Source: Pigmentiphaga kullae
Lineage (GTDB): Bacteria; Pseudomonadota; Gammaproteobacteria; Burkholderiales; Burkholderiaceae_B
NCBI RefSeq assembly: GCF_004216695.1
Contig: NZ_SGXC01000002.1
Location: 124,001-188,000 of the forward strand
Direction of reading: 5' to 3'
Length of the DNA stretch: 64,000 bases
How positions within the stretch are numbered: the first letter of the stretch is position 1; each line of letters begins with the position of its first letter. Position numbers and translations under genes: made by a program. The notes below the pieces were generated by a model. It was not told where the DNA came from. It did not search any database and saw nothing but the letters and a program-made list of their open reading frames with translations. Positions 1 through 9,589 of the stretch are shown piece by piece.

Positions 1-1
1 C

Positions 2-1393
2 CGCGCGGTCCGGCAACTAGTCCTGGACGGCACGCTCGAGGCGGGCCGGCCCTTGCCGGCATCGCGCGCCCTGGCACGCTCGCTGGGCGTGTCCCGCGAC
101 ACGGTCGAGGCGGCCTATGGCCAGTTGCACGTGGAAGGCTTCATCGACCGGCGGGTGGGCAGCGGCAGCTTCGTGTCGGAACGGGCGCAGCGCGGGCCGC
201 GGCGCGCCGCGCCGCGCGCGGGCGCCCCGCGGGAGGTCTTGCGCCTGAGCCGGCGCGGCGGCGCCATGTTCGAAGGCGGCGGCGTGCGCGATTTCCTGGT
301 CACCCGCCCGTTCGCGCCCGGCGTACCGGAGACGCGCGGTTTCCCGCTGCAGACCTGGGAGCGGCTGGGGCGGCAGGTGTTGAAGGAGCACGGTCCCGAG
401 GTGCTGCGGCACAGCCCGCCGCAGGGCATGGAGCAGTTGCGCCGGGCCATCGCGGACTATGTCAACCTGGAGCGCGGCGCGCGGGCCACGGCCGAGCGGG
501 TGCTGGTACTGACCAGTTCCCAGCAGGCGCTGACCTTGTGCGCCAACGTGCTGCTCGATCCGGGCGACCGGATCTTCATCGAGGATCCCGTCTACCATGG
601 GGCGCGCAAGGCCTTCGAGGCGGCCGGCCTGGCATGCGCGCCGGTCCCCCTGGATGCCGACGGCATGCGGGTGGACCTGTTGTGCGAGGCGCCGCAGGCC
701 GCCCGGGCCGTGTTCCTCACGCCATCGCATCAATTCCCGACGGGGACGACGCTGGCGCTGGACCGCCGGCTGGCCGTCATCGAATGGGCCAGGCGGCAGC
801 GGGCCTGGATCATCGAGGACGACTACGACAGCGAGTTCCATTACGCCGGCCGCCCCACGGCCTGCGTCCAGGGGCTCGATCCGCACGAGCGGACGATCTA
901 TATCGGCACCTTCACCAAGTCTCTGTTTCCCGGGCTGCGCATCGGCTACATGATCCTGCCGCCGCCGCTCGTGGCGCCGATGACGGTGGCGCGCACCTTG
1001 CTGGACGGCCATAGCGCGCCGCTGCCGCAGCTCACGTTGGCGCGCTTCATCGAGGGCGGGCATTTCGGCGCGCATGTGCGCACCATGCGCGCCGTCTATG
1101 CCGAGCGGCGCGACGTGCTGGCGCGACTGGTGCGCAGGCACCTGGCCGAGTTCGTCGAGCCGCTGGTACCGGCGGGAGGCATGCAGATGCCGTGTGTCTT
1201 CGTCCGCGACCTGCCCGAGCGGGCAGTGGTGGACGCGGCGCGGCGGGCCGAGATCGACCTGCTCGGCCTGACGGCGCTGCACGCATCGGACAGGCATGAG
1301 GCCGGCTTCCTGATGGGGTTCGCCGCCTATGCGCCGAACGAGCTGGGCGCCGCGGTCAGGAAGCTTGCGCAGGTACTGCGTTCCCTGGCCTGA
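2..1393 (+). CDS. MocR/PdxR-type regulator (GntR HTH fused to aminotransferase), 5' end outside window
   Basis: The reading frame is open from the first bases of the window, so the true start lies upstream. What remains begins inside the winged helix (SRALARSLGVSRDTVEAAY, the GntR recognition region) and continues into a full fold-type I aminotransferase domain. The PLP lysine is in GTFTKSLFPGLRIGY (codon at 917-919), with a preceding IIEDDYDSEFHY segment typical of the family. MocR proteins use the aminotransferase domain as an effector sensor, usually for PLP or an amino compound, and often control a divergent gene; that neighbour is not visible. The gene converges on rne. The family is clear, the target is not. 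Confidence 0.9.
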   Translation, partial: RAVRQLVLDGTLEAGRPLPASRALARSLGVSRDTVEAAYGQLHVEGFIDRRVGSGSFVSERAQRGPRRAAPRAGAPREVLRLSRRGGAMFEGGGVRDFLVTRPFAPGVPETRGFPLQTWERLGRQVLKEHGPEVLRHSPPQGMEQLRRAIADYVNLERGARATAERVLVLTSSQQALTLCANVLLDPGDRIFIEDPVYHGARKAFEAAGLACAPVPLDADGMRVDLLCEAPQAARAVFLTPSHQFPTGTTLALDRRLAVIEWARRQRAWIIEDDYDSEFHYAGRPTACVQGLDPHERTIYIGTFTKSLFPGLRIGYMILPPPLVAPMTVARTLLDGHSAPLPQLTLARFIEGGHFGAHVRTMRAVYAERRDVLARLVRRHLAEFVEPLVPAGGMQMPCVFVRDLPERAVVDAARRAEIDLLGLTALHASDRHEAGFLMGFAAYAPNELGAAVRKLAQVLRSLA

Positions 1394-1408
1394 GGCCGGG
1401 TTCAAGGC

Positions 1409-1439
1409 AAAAAAAATGCCGCACGCGAACGTGCGGCAT
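1409..1439 (-). terminator. Rho-independent terminator of rne
   Basis: Read on the minus strand, a perfect 10-bp stem (arms ATGCCGCACG and CGTGCGGCAT, 4-base loop) is followed by eight T residues (plus-strand A run 1409-1416). It lies 22 bases past the rne stop. There is no T run on the plus-strand side, so it should act mainly on rne. Confidence 0.9.
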
Positions 1440-1460
1440 CGGGACGGCCCGGCTGCGTGA

Positions 1461-4400
1461 TCAGTGACGCAGGTCGGGACGGGTTTCCACCTGCACCAGC
1501 GCCTCGGACGTCACCTGCGCGCGGATGCGCGGCTCGCGGCCCAGGCGGACCGGCGCGGCGGCCGGCGCGGTCTGGCGGGAGGCGGCCAGCTTGGCGCTGT
1601 CCGTTTCCACCCACTGCATGCCGGCCTGCTCGACCACGCGCACGAGTTCGTCGTGCGACGCGGCGGCCTGCGGCACCACGATCTGGGCCGGCGTATCCAG
1701 GATGGAGGCCGTTTGCGGGGCCGGGGCTGGGGCCACGGGCGCGGGCACGTCGGCCTGGGCTTGCACGGCAACCGGTTCGGGCTGCGCGGCGGGTTCCTCG
1801 GCCTGGGGGGCGGGTGCGCTCTCGGCCTCGACCGGCAGGACCGGTTCGACCGGGACCGCGGCGGCCTGCTGGACGGGGGCCTCGGCGACAACGGCGGCGG
1901 GCGCGGGTTCCTCGGCCGGCTGCGGGATGGCCACGGGGGCGGGTTCCTCGGCCTGGGGGGCGGCTTGCGGCGCCGGCTGGGCTTCCTGGACGGGCTCGGC
2001 CGGCACGTGCACGACTTCCGCCACCACGGGGGCCGGCGTGTCGATCGGCAGGGCCTCCGCCGTGATCAGGATGGGCTCGGACACCACGGCCAGCGGCTCG
2101 GCCGGGGCGGACGCCGGAACGCCGTCCTCGTCGTCGGCCGACTCGTCGTCCTGCAGGCCATCTTCGCCCAGGGCCGCTCCGCCTTCGCCCTGACGGCGGC
2201 CACGGCGGCCGCGACGGCGGCGGCGCTTGCGTTCCGGTTCGCCATCGGCGCCATCGGCGGCGGCGAGCTGTTCTTCTTCCTGGACCCCTTGCGGCTCGGC
2301 GCCCACCGGCACTTCCGGCACGACGGGAGCTGCGGGAGCGGCGACAGGCGCGAGTGCCTCGCCGGCCACGACGGCAGCGGCGGCAACGGTCGAACCGGCG
2401 GCTTCATCGGCCGGCAGGTCTTCGCGGCGTCCTCCGCGGCGGCCGCGGCGGTTGCGGTTGCGGGTGTCGCCCGACTGCTGCTCGGCATCGTCGGCGACAG
2501 GCGCGGCGGCGACGGGGCGCTGCTGCTCTTCCTGCCTGGGCGCGCGGGCGCGGTCGTCGCGGCGGCCGTCGCGGCGCTGGCCGCGCGAATCGCGGGCTTC
2601 CCTGCGGCCTTCCTCGCCGTCCTGGCGCTCGCGGTCATCGGGGCGCGCCTCGCGATTGTCGCGGCGGCCGCGGTTGTTGCCGCCCTGGGCGGTGCGGCGG
2701 CGGTTGCGATGGGCGTCGCGTTCCTCGCGCGATTCTTCCTTGCGCGGGCGGGCGGCCGGCTCGGCCGGCTGGGCGGGGCTGCCCTTGAGCCAGCCGAACA
2801 GGCGCGACACCAGGGCGGAGAAGCCGCCGGCGGCCGGTGCCGCGGCGGGCTGGGCCTTGGCGCTGGGCGCGGGCGTGGACGAGACGGGGGCCGGCTGGGC
2901 GGGGGTGATGCCCTTGACGATGGCCTCGGGACGGGCCTTGACCTCGTGTTCCTGCGCGGAATAGGCGAGGTTGGTCTCGGGGGCCTCGGCCAGCTCGAAG
3001 CTTGCCTTGGCGCTTTCCAGCCTGGGATCGTCGTGCCGCAGGCGCTCGATGCGATGGTGCGGCGTTTCCAGGTGCTTGTTGGGGATGAGGATGACGTTGA
3101 CCTTCGAGCGCGCCTCCATCTTGGCGATGTCGGTGCGCTTTTCGTTCAGCAGGAAGGTAGCCACTTCCACCGGCACCTGTGCGTGCACGGCGGCGGTGTT
3201 TTCCTTCATGGACTCTTCCTGGATCAGGCGCAGCACCTGCAGCGCGCTGGACTCGGTGTCGCGGATGACGCCGGTGCCGTTGCAGCGCGGGCAGGTGATG
3301 TGCGAGCCCTCGTTCAGCGCCGGGCGCAGCCGCTGGCGCGACAGCTCCATCAGGCCGAAGCGGGAGATCTTGCCCATCTGCACGCGGGCGCGGTCGAAAT
3401 GGAGGGCTTCGCGCAGGCGCTGCTCGACGGCGCGCTGGTTCTTGCCGTCTTCCATGTCGATGAAGTCGATGACGATCAGGCCGCCCAGGTCGCGCAGGCG
3501 CAACTGGCGGGCCACTTCGTCGGCCGCTTCCAGGTTGGTGCGCAGCGCGGTTTCCTCGATGTCGCTGCCCTTGGTGGCGCGGGCCGAGTTGACGTCCACC
3601 GCGACCAGGGCCTCGGTGTGGTCGATCACCACCGCGCCGCCCGAGGGCAGGGGCACCGTGCGGGCGTAGGCGGTCTCGATCTGGTGTTCGATCTGGAAGC
3701 GCGAGAACAGGGGCACGTCGTCGCGGTAGCGTTTCACCCGCTGGACGTTGTCCGGCATGACCACGCTCATGAAGGCGCAGGCCTGGTCGGCGATGTCGTC
3801 GGTGTCGATCAGGATCTCGCCGATGTCGGGCGAGAAGTAATCGCGGATGGCCCGGATGACCAGGCTCGATTCCAGGTAGATCAGGATGGGGCCGGCGTTC
3901 TCGCGGGCGGCGCCGTCGATGGCCGTCCAGAGCTGCATCAGGTAGGACAGGTCCCACTGCAGTTCTTCGACGTTGCGGCCGATGCCCGCGGTGCGGGCGA
4001 TGATGCTCATGCCCTGCGGAACCTGGAGCTGCTCCATGGTTTCACGCAGTTCCTGGCGGTCTTCGCCCTCGACGCGGCGCGACACGCCGCCGCCGCGGGG
4101 GTTGTTGGGCATCAGCACCAGATAGCGGCCGGCCAGCGAGATGAACGTGGTCAGGGCCGCGCCCTTGTTGCCGCGCTCTTCCTTCTCGACCTGGACGATG
4201 AGTTCCTGGCCTTCGCGCAGCACGTCCTGGATGCGGGCGCTGCGGACGTCCACGCCTTCCTTGAAGTAGGTGCGGGCGATTTCCTTGAAGGGAAGGAAAC
4301 CGTGGCGTTCCTCGCCATAGTTGACGAAGCAGGCTTCCAGGCTGGGTTCGATGCGGGTGACGACGCCCTTGTAGATGTTGCCTTTGCGTTGTTCGCGGCC

Positions 4401-4496
4401 GGCGGTTTCGATGTCGAGGTCGATGAGCTTCTGCCCGTCGACGATGGCAACGCGCAGTTCTTCCTGGTGCGTTGCGTTGAACAGCATGCGCTTCAT
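1461..4496 (-). CDS. rne: Ribonuclease E
   Basis: Essential endoribonuclease of mRNA decay and rRNA/tRNA processing, scaffold of the degradosome. The 1011-residue protein has an N-terminal S1 domain (about 37-118), the DNase I-like catalytic core with metal ligands D301 ([12 protein letters not shown]) and D344 ([10 protein letters not shown]), and the zinc-link CPRCNGTG with C402 and C405. All are offset by two residues from E. coli RNase E (D303, D346, C404, C407). From about residue 500 on it is low-complexity: Arg-rich stretches (RNA binding) and then a Pro/Ala/Glu-rich tail, the region that normally recruits partners. The start is preceded by GGAG. It is divergent from rluC, as in enterobacteria. 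Confidence 0.97.
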   Translation of the reverse strand: MKRMLFNATHQEELRVAIVDGQKLIDLDIETAGREQRKGNIYKGVVTRIEPSLEACFVNYGEERHGFLPFKEIARTYFKEGVDVRSARIQDVLREGQELIVQVEKEERGNKGAALTTFISLAGRYLVLMPNNPRGGGVSRRVEGEDRQELRETMEQLQVPQGMSIIARTAGIGRNVEELQWDLSYLMQLWTAIDGAARENAGPILIYLESSLVIRAIRDYFSPDIGEILIDTDDIADQACAFMSVVMPDNVQRVKRYRDDVPLFSRFQIEHQIETAYARTVPLPSGGAVVIDHTEALVAVDVNSARATKGSDIEETALRTNLEAADEVARQLRLRDLGGLIVIDFIDMEDGKNQRAVEQRLREALHFDRARVQMGKISRFGLMELSRQRLRPALNEGSHITCPRCNGTGVIRDTESSALQVLRLIQEESMKENTAAVHAQVPVEVATFLLNEKRTDIAKMEARSKVNVILIPNKHLETPHHRIERLRHDDPRLESAKASFELAEAPETNLAYSAQEHEVKARPEAIVKGITPAQPAPVSSTPAPSAKAQPAAAPAAGGFSALVSRLFGWLKGSPAQPAEPAARPRKEESREERDAHRNRRRTAQGGNNRGRRDNREARPDDRERQDGEEGRREARDSRGQRRDGRRDDRARAPRQEEQQRPVAAAPVADDAEQQSGDTRNRNRRGRRGGRREDLPADEAAGSTVAAAAVVAGEALAPVAAPAAPVVPEVPVGAEPQGVQEEEQLAAADGADGEPERKRRRRRGRRGRRQGEGGAALGEDGLQDDESADDEDGVPASAPAEPLAVVSEPILITAEALPIDTPAPVVAEVVHVPAEPVQEAQPAPQAAPQAEEPAPVAIPQPAEEPAPAAVVAEAPVQQAAAVPVEPVLPVEAESAPAPQAEEPAAQPEPVAVQAQADVPAPVAPAPAPQTASILDTPAQIVVPQAAASHDELVRVVEQAGMQWVETDSAKLAASRQTAPAAAPVRLGREPRIRAQVTSEALVQVETRPDLRH
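1788..1963. repeat. Two 26-bp direct repeats inside the rne tail, 150 bp apart
   Basis: The same 26 bases occur at 1788-1813 and 1938-1963, with a shorter related copy near 1896-1912. On the rne strand they encode APQAEEPA-type segments of the Pro/Ala/Glu-rich C-terminus. They are part of the coding sequence and probably arose by slippage or internal duplication. Confidence 0.75.
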
Positions 4497-5203
4497 GTAT
4501 GAAGGTCTCCGTGGTCGTGCGCGCCGAAAAACCGGCGCGCAGCCTCGGGCCGTCGGGAAGATGCGCGGTGCGCGGAGCGAGTGGAGGAAACCGGTGCGCG
4601 AAAAGCCGCACCCCGCGGACTCAGGTCACGATGACCGGCCGGGTGGGAATGCGCAAGGTCGGGAAAGAGCGCAGGCACCGTGGATGCCGCGGCCACCGCC
4701 CACTGACCGCGGTTTGCGGTGGGGGCGACGGACGGTTGCGGTATCGAAAGCAGTGGTATTCACGGTATTTGCGAGCCAGACAGACTCGCCTCTTGGGCGA
4801 GCCTTTGCGTATACGACGACGGTTTCTTTGTACTTGCGTCCGCGGGCGCATATCCGTCGTCGCGCGGTTGGGCTTCGGGTTCGAAGCCATTGCGGCGCGG
4901 CGAGCGGGCGACCATGACGGCCCGGAAGAATCCGGCGGGCGGGACGGGTACAATTCCGGCACACTTTGCGACCTGTCCTGACCCGGCGGCGTGCTGCAAA
5001 GGCTGCACGGCTTGCCGCGAAACATTCAGCGGCAGGCGGCAGCCCGATAGGGAACGCGGCCTGGATACGGAAAGGTCTCGCGCACATCTGGCGGAAACGC
5101 CGCATAAAAGCGCGTCTCGACGCCGGAAGCGCGGTTCAGGGACACAACGTGTACGTCAACCCTGTGCTCCAACCCGCCTGATTCGATCAGGCTTCAGGAT
5201 TAT
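4497..5203. other. Divergent rne/rluC intergenic region (707 bp)
   Basis: No coding sequence is supported here. It must hold the rne promoter and leader (minus strand) and the rluC promoter (plus strand). On the plus strand a TACAAT at 4949-4954 is a possible -10, without a convincing -35. The minus-strand leader contains a short stem (CTCGCC/GGCGAG around 4789-4805). In enterobacteria the equivalent gap encodes a long rne 5' UTR through which RNase E limits its own synthesis. That this leader does the same is inference from gene order and length only. Confidence 0.5.
5176..5192 (+). promoter_or_regulatory. Hairpin in the rluC leader
   Basis: Perfect 7-bp arms (GCCTGAT and ATCAGGC) flank a 3-base loop, ending 11 bases before the rluC start codon. 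There is no T run, so it is not an intrinsic terminator. Its position next to the weak ribosome binding site could affect translation initiation, which is inference. Confidence 0.5.
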
Positions 5204-6199
5204 ATGTCGCTACCATTGTTGCGCAAAGCGAAATCCACGCCTGGCCAGGGCCGCCCGGCCAGAAACCCCGAACCGGCGGCGGCTCCCGCCGTGCGCCTGG
5301 TCGAAGTGGACGAGGCGCACGACGGCCAGCGGCTGGACAATTTCCTGCTGCGGCTGTGCAAGGGCGTGCCCAAGAGCCACCTGTACAAGGCCATCCGGGG
5401 CGGCCAGGTCCGGGTCAACCGGGGGCGGGTGCCGGTGGACCACCGGATCGCCGCCGGCGACCTGGTGCGGGTGCCGCCGTTCCGGCTGCCCGAGGCGCCG
5501 GTGCGCTTCGTGCCCCCCGGCGAATTCCCCATCGTGTTCGAGGACGACGCGCTGCTGGCGATCGACAAGCCGGCGGGCGTGGCGGTGCATGGCGGCAGCG
5601 GCGTCGATTTCGGCGTCATCGAGCAGTTGCGGCGGGCGCGACCCGAGGCGCGCTTCCTGGAACTGGTGCACCGGCTCGACCGTGACACCTCGGGGCTGCT
5701 GCTGGTGGCAAAGAAGCGCAGCGCCCTGGTCGGCCTGCACGAATCGCTGCGCAACGGGCTGTGGAACAAGCATTACCTGGTGCTGGTCGCGGGCGACTGG
5801 GTCAACGACCGCCAGCACGTGCGCAAGCCGCTCACCAAGTGGTCCACCCAGTCGGGCGAGCGCCGCGTGAAGGTCGATCCCGACGGTCAGCCGGCCCACA
5901 CCATTTTCACCCTGAAGCGGCGCTACGGCCTGTATTCCCTGCTGGACGCCGAACTCAAGACCGGCCGCACCCACCAGATCCGGGTGCACGTGACCAGTTG
6001 CGGGTTTCCCATCGTGGGCGACGACAAGTACGGCGACGACCACGCCAACGCGGCGGCGGCCGGGCGCGGGTTCCGCAGGATGTTCCTGCACGCCCATACC
6101 CTGGCCGTCCCGCACCCGCTGACCGGCGAGTCCCTGGCGCTGGAGGCCCACCTGCCCGAAGATTGCGTCAAATTCCTACAGCAACTGGAACATCCATGA
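5204..6199 (+). CDS. rluC: 23S rRNA pseudouridine synthase, RluC type
   Basis: Converts uridines of 23S rRNA to pseudouridine (E. coli RluC: positions 955, 2504, 2580). The 331-residue protein has an S4 RNA-binding domain (about 42-100) and the RluA-family catalytic domain with HRLDRDTSG at 156-164; D159 is the expected nucleophile. TGRTHQIRVH and the C-terminal HPLTGE segment are also typical. Residues 1-30 are a basic, Pro/Ala-rich lead-in. The RluC assignment rather than RluD rests on divergence from rne. The stop overlaps the next start (ATGA), so the two genes are translationally coupled. Confidence 0.93.
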   Translation: MSLPLLRKAKSTPGQGRPARNPEPAAAPAVRLVEVDEAHDGQRLDNFLLRLCKGVPKSHLYKAIRGGQVRVNRGRVPVDHRIAAGDLVRVPPFRLPEAPVRFVPPGEFPIVFEDDALLAIDKPAGVAVHGGSGVDFGVIEQLRRARPEARFLELVHRLDRDTSGLLLVAKKRSALVGLHESLRNGLWNKHYLVLVAGDWVNDRQHVRKPLTKWSTQSGERRVKVDPDGQPAHTIFTLKRRYGLYSLLDAELKTGRTHQIRVHVTSCGFPIVGDDKYGDDHANAAAAGRGFRRMFLHAHTLAVPHPLTGESLALEAHLPEDCVKFLQQLEHP

Positions 6200-6876
6200 C
6201 TTCACCCCTCCCGGGCTATTCGCTGATCGTGTTCGACTGGGACGGCACCCTGATGGACTCGACGCCGACCATCATCGCCGCCATCCAGTCCGCCTGTCGC
6301 GACCTCGGGCTGCCGGTGCCGCCCGACGAGGCGGCCGCCTGGGTCATCGGCCTGAGCCTGCAGGATGCGCTGATGGCCGCCGTTCCCACGCTGGCGCAAG
6401 ACCAGGTCCAGGCCTTCGTCGCGCGCTACCGCTTCCACTACCTGACTCGCGATCCGCAACTGCGCCTTTTCGCCGGCGCCGAGCAGATGCTGGCGCGCCT
6501 GGCCGCACGCGGCGCGCGCCTGGCGGTGGCCACGGGCAAGAGCCGCGTCGGCCTGGAGCGGGCCCTGGACGCCACCGGCATCCGCCGGTACTTCGACACC
6601 ACCCGCTGTGCCGACGAGACCTTCTCCAAGCCCAACCCGGCCATGCTGTTCGAGATCATGCGCGAACTGGGCGCCGATCCGGCCTCGGCCGTCATGGTGG
6701 GCGACACTTCGCACGACCTGCAGATGGCCCGCAATGCCGGGATCCATGGCGTGGGCGTGACCTACGGGGCGCATGCCGTGGACGAGCTGGCGGGGTGCGC
6801 CCCGCAGACGCTGGCCGGCAGCATCGCCGAGCTGGACGACTGGCTGCATGGCCGCATCGCGGCCCGGGCAGCCTAG
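6196..6876 (+). CDS. HAD-superfamily hydrolase, phosphoglycolate phosphatase-like
   Basis: A 226-residue HAD subfamily IA phosphatase. Motif I is DWDGTLMD (nucleophile first Asp, acid/base second), motif II is ATGKSRVG, the motif III Lys lies in FSKPNP, and motif IV is GDTSHDLQMARNAG. A helical cap lies between motifs I and II. It overlaps rluC by four bases, an arrangement seen with rluC-linked HAD genes in several proteobacteria. The substrate cannot be read from sequence; a small phosphorylated metabolite such as 2-phosphoglycolate is possible. Confidence 0.85.
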   Translation: MTSPLPGYSLIVFDWDGTLMDSTPTIIAAIQSACRDLGLPVPPDEAAAWVIGLSLQDALMAAVPTLAQDQVQAFVARYRFHYLTRDPQLRLFAGAEQMLARLAARGARLAVATGKSRVGLERALDATGIRRYFDTTRCADETFSKPNPAMLFEIMRELGADPASAVMVGDTSHDLQMARNAGIHGVGVTYGAHAVDELAGCAPQTLAGSIAELDDWLHGRIAARAA

Positions 6877-6976
6877 GGCCCGGCTCCTGTGTCCGCTGTC
6901 GCCGCGCCGCGACTTGCCCTATCCTAGCGATTGCCTATCTCGACCTTCGACCTTTCTTTCATAGCGAGCTGTCTTC

Positions 6977-7972
6977 ATGTCCCAGGATGCCTATTCCTCC
7001 CCGCCCGATGCTTCGTCCCGCGCCCCGGGGGAATGGGAGCGCGATGTGCTCGAGAAGCTGGTGTTCGCGTCGCTCAAGGAGCAGCGCGCCCGGCGGCGCT
7101 GGACCATCTTCTTCCGGCTGCTGATGCTGGCCATCGTGGTCCTGCTGGTACTGGCCGCCACCGGCGTGCTGTTCCGCGGGTCGGGCTCGGGCACGCCCGA
7201 TCCGCATACCGCGCTGATCGAACTGGACGGGGTCATCGATGCCCAGGGCGAGGCCAGCGCAGACAAGATCAACGCGGCGCTGCAGGCCGCCTTCGATGAC
7301 GCCAACGCCAAGGGCGTGGTCCTGCGCATCAACAGCCCGGGCGGCAGCCCGGTCCAGGCCGGCATGATCTTCGACGAGATCCGCCGCCTGCGCGCCCAGA
7401 ACCCGGACAAGCCCGTGTACGCGGTGGTCGAGGAAATCTGCGCCTCCGGCGGCTACTACGTCGCCGCCGCGGCCGACAAGATCTACGTCAACAAGGCCAG
7501 CGTGGTCGGCTCCATCGGCGTCATCATGGAAGGCTTCGGCTTCACGGGCCTGATGGACAAGGTAGGGGTCGAACGGCGCCTGGTCGTGTCCGGCGAGAAC
7601 AAGGCGCTGCTGGATCCGTTCTCGCCCGCCAACCCTGGACAGCAGGCCCATGCGCAGGCGCTGGTGCAGGAAATCTTCCAGCAGTTCGTCGGCGCGGTGC
7701 GGGAAGGGCGCGGCGAGCGCCTGCATGAAACGCCGGACATGTTCACCGGGCTGATCTGGACGGGCGCCAAGAGCGTCGAACTGGGCCTGACCGACGAACT
7801 GGGCACGGTGGACGGCGTGGCGCGCGACGTCATCCAGGCCGACACGGTGGTGGACTACACGGTGCGCGAGAACTTCGCCGAGCGGGTCGCCAAGCGCGTG
7901 GGCGTGTCCTTCGGCGCCGGGCTGGCCAAGGCCGGCCTGGGGGGCGCCGGCGGCTTCTGGCACTGGAAGTAA
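6977..7972 (+). CDS. sppA: Membrane-anchored signal peptide peptidase, S49 family (SppA-like)
   Basis: Serine protease expected to degrade cleaved signal peptides in the inner membrane. The 331-residue protein has a cytoplasmic N-terminus, one transmembrane segment (about 43-63) and a single S49 domain, the short SppA form. The Ser/Lys dyad is S157 in CASGGYYVAAAADKIY and probably K209 in SGENKALLDPF; RINSPGGSP at 117-124 forms part of the oxyanion region. It follows the HAD gene by 100 bp on the same strand; a TTGCCC/TATCTC pair about 50 bp upstream is only a weak promoter candidate. Confidence 0.9.
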   Translation: MSQDAYSSPPDASSRAPGEWERDVLEKLVFASLKEQRARRRWTIFFRLLMLAIVVLLVLAATGVLFRGSGSGTPDPHTALIELDGVIDAQGEASADKINAALQAAFDDANAKGVVLRINSPGGSPVQAGMIFDEIRRLRAQNPDKPVYAVVEEICASGGYYVAAAADKIYVNKASVVGSIGVIMEGFGFTGLMDKVGVERRLVVSGENKALLDPFSPANPGQQAHAQALVQEIFQQFVGAVREGRGERLHETPDMFTGLIWTGAKSVELGLTDELGTVDGVARDVIQADTVVDYTVRENFAERVAKRVGVSFGAGLAKAGLGGAGGFWHWK

Positions 7973-8011
7973 AGGGCCGCCCCGGCGGTCCGGGCACCCG
8001 GCGCGGCGCCC

Positions 8012-8791
8012 TCAGCGCCGCAGTTGTCCCAGGATGGTGCGCCGGATCTCGCCGAAACGTGGATCGGCGCGATCGCGAGGGCGAGGCAGGTCGACCCGGG
8101 TCGCGCCGACGACGCGGCCGGGGCGGGGCGCCATGACCGCGATGGTGTCGCTCAGGTAGACCGCTTCCTCCACGTCGTGGGTCACCACGATCACCGTTAC
8201 CCGCCGCTGCGACCAGATGCGCAGCAATTCCTCCTGCAGGTGGACGCGCGTCAGCGAATCCAGGGCGCCGAAGGGTTCGTCCATCAGCAGTATTTCCGGT
8301 TCCGAGACCAGCGCGCGGGCGATCGCGGCGCGCTGGGCCATGCCGCCCGACAACTGGTGCGGATGGGCCTTGGCGAAGGCGGACAGCCCAACCAGTTCCA
8401 GCATCGCCGCCACGCGGCGTTCGCGGTCGCGCGGATCGAGGTCCAGGCTGTCCAGCCCCAGCGCGACGTTGCCGGCGATGTTCAGCCAGGGAAAGAGACG
8501 ATGGTCCTGGAACACCATGCCGCGTTCGATGCCGGGCCCGGCGATGGGCCGGCCGTCGATCAGGATCTCGCCGTCGAAGGCCGCGTCCAGGCCGGCCACC
8601 AGGCGCAGCAGCGTCGACTTGCCGCAGCCGGAGGCGCCCACGATGCTCAGGAATTCGCCGTGCCGCAGGTCCAGGTTGATACGCTCCAGGACCGGCAGCG
8701 GCTGGTCGTCCACGGTGTATTGCTTGCCCACGCGGCGCAGAGACAGCGCGTACGAAGCGGGCGGGGCAAGGGAAGGGGAGGAGGTCGTCAT
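8012..8791 (-). CDS. ABC transporter ATP-binding protein, SsuB/TauB/NrtD type
   Basis: Energises import of a small anionic or sulfonate-like substrate through the two adjacent permeases. The 259-residue protein has Walker A GASGCGKST (52-60), Q-loop VFQDHRLFPW, signature LSGGMAQR (147-154), Walker B ILLMDEPFGALD (D171, E172) and the switch H205. The start codon directly follows the stop of the upstream permease. It is the last gene of a six-gene minus-strand cluster (flavoprotein, ferredoxin, binding protein, two permeases, ATPase). Substrate is not known. Confidence 0.92.
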   Translation of the reverse strand: MTTSSPSLAPPASYALSLRRVGKQYTVDDQPLPVLERINLDLRHGEFLSIVGASGCGKSTLLRLVAGLDAAFDGEILIDGRPIAGPGIERGMVFQDHRLFPWLNIAGNVALGLDSLDLDPRDRERRVAAMLELVGLSAFAKAHPHQLSGGMAQRAAIARALVSEPEILLMDEPFGALDSLTRVHLQEELLRIWSQRRVTVIVVTHDVEEAVYLSDTIAVMAPRPGRVVGATRVDLPRPRDRADPRFGEIRRTILGQLRR

Positions 8792-9589
8792 TCAGCGGTC
8801 CCGCCAGGTGATGATGCGTGAAAAGACATGGCGCGAGGCCCGGTTGCAGGCATAGCCCACCAGTGCCAGCGCGACGACGCCTGCCAGCACCAGGTCCATG
8901 CGGAACAGTTCGCGCGCGGCCACCAGGAACGCGCCCAGGCCGCGTCCGACGCCGATCGCATATTCGGCGCCCACGGTGCCTATCCAGGCCGTCAGCAGCG
9001 CGATCTCCAGGCCGATCAGGATGGCGGGCAGCGCGGCGGGCAGGACCATCTTCGTCACTCGCCGCCATGGCCGCAGCCTGAGCACGGCCGCGGTTTCCCA
9101 GTAGGCGGGGGAGATGGCCCGCACGCCCTGTTCGGTGTTCAGGAAGGCGGGGAAGAAGGCCGACAGCGAGATGAAGACCACCTTGGCGACCTCGCCCGTG
9201 CCGAACCACGCGGTCAGCAGCGGAATCCACGCGAACAGCGCGATCTGGCGCAGGCCGTGCAGCGTGGGAGCGATTGCGCGCTGGAGCGGGCGCGACAGCC
9301 CCAGGGCCACGCCCAGCGCGACGCCCGCGCAGGCGCCCAACGCGACGCCCGCGGTGGCCCGCGCCAGGCTGGCGGCCAGCGCCGCCCAGACCTGCCGCCC
9401 GTCCGGATCCACGAACGGCGACGACAGGACCTGGTGCAGCGGAACCAGCAGCGGGGTGCGCACGAAACCGGTGTCGACCACGGCTAGCCACAGCAGCACC
9501 AGGGCGGCGGGCAGGACGGCGCCGCGCCGCACGCGGGGCGCAAGGCGCGAGAGAGCGGCCAGCGGCCCTGACCAGGCGGCGTCAGCCAT
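8792..9589 (-). CDS. ABC transporter permease, SsuC/TauC family (second permease)
   Basis: A 265-residue inner-membrane permease with about six hydrophobic segments and the family's EAA-type loop (SPAYWETAAVLRLRPWRR), which docks the ATPase. It overlaps the first permease by eight bases. SsuABC-type importers usually use one permease as a homodimer; two different permease genes here suggest a heterodimer. Confidence 0.9.
   Translation of the reverse strand: MADAAWSGPLAALSRLAPRVRRGAVLPAALVLLWLAVVDTGFVRTPLLVPLHQVLSSPFVDPDGRQVWAALAASLARATAGVALGACAGVALGVALGLSRPLQRAIAPTLHGLRQIALFAWIPLLTAWFGTGEVAKVVFISLSAFFPAFLNTEQGVRAISPAYWETAAVLRLRPWRRVTKMVLPAALPAILIGLEIALLTAWIGTVGAEYAIGVGRGLGAFLVAARELFRMDLVLAGVVALALVGYACNRASRHVFSRIITWRDR

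Noticed and set aside
1464-4502. A 1012-codon open frame on the plus strand opposite rne
   Set aside because: It mirrors the rne frame, is rich in Gly/Ala/Arg/His as expected from a GC-rich antisense frame, and matches no family; rne is supported by all catalytic residues.
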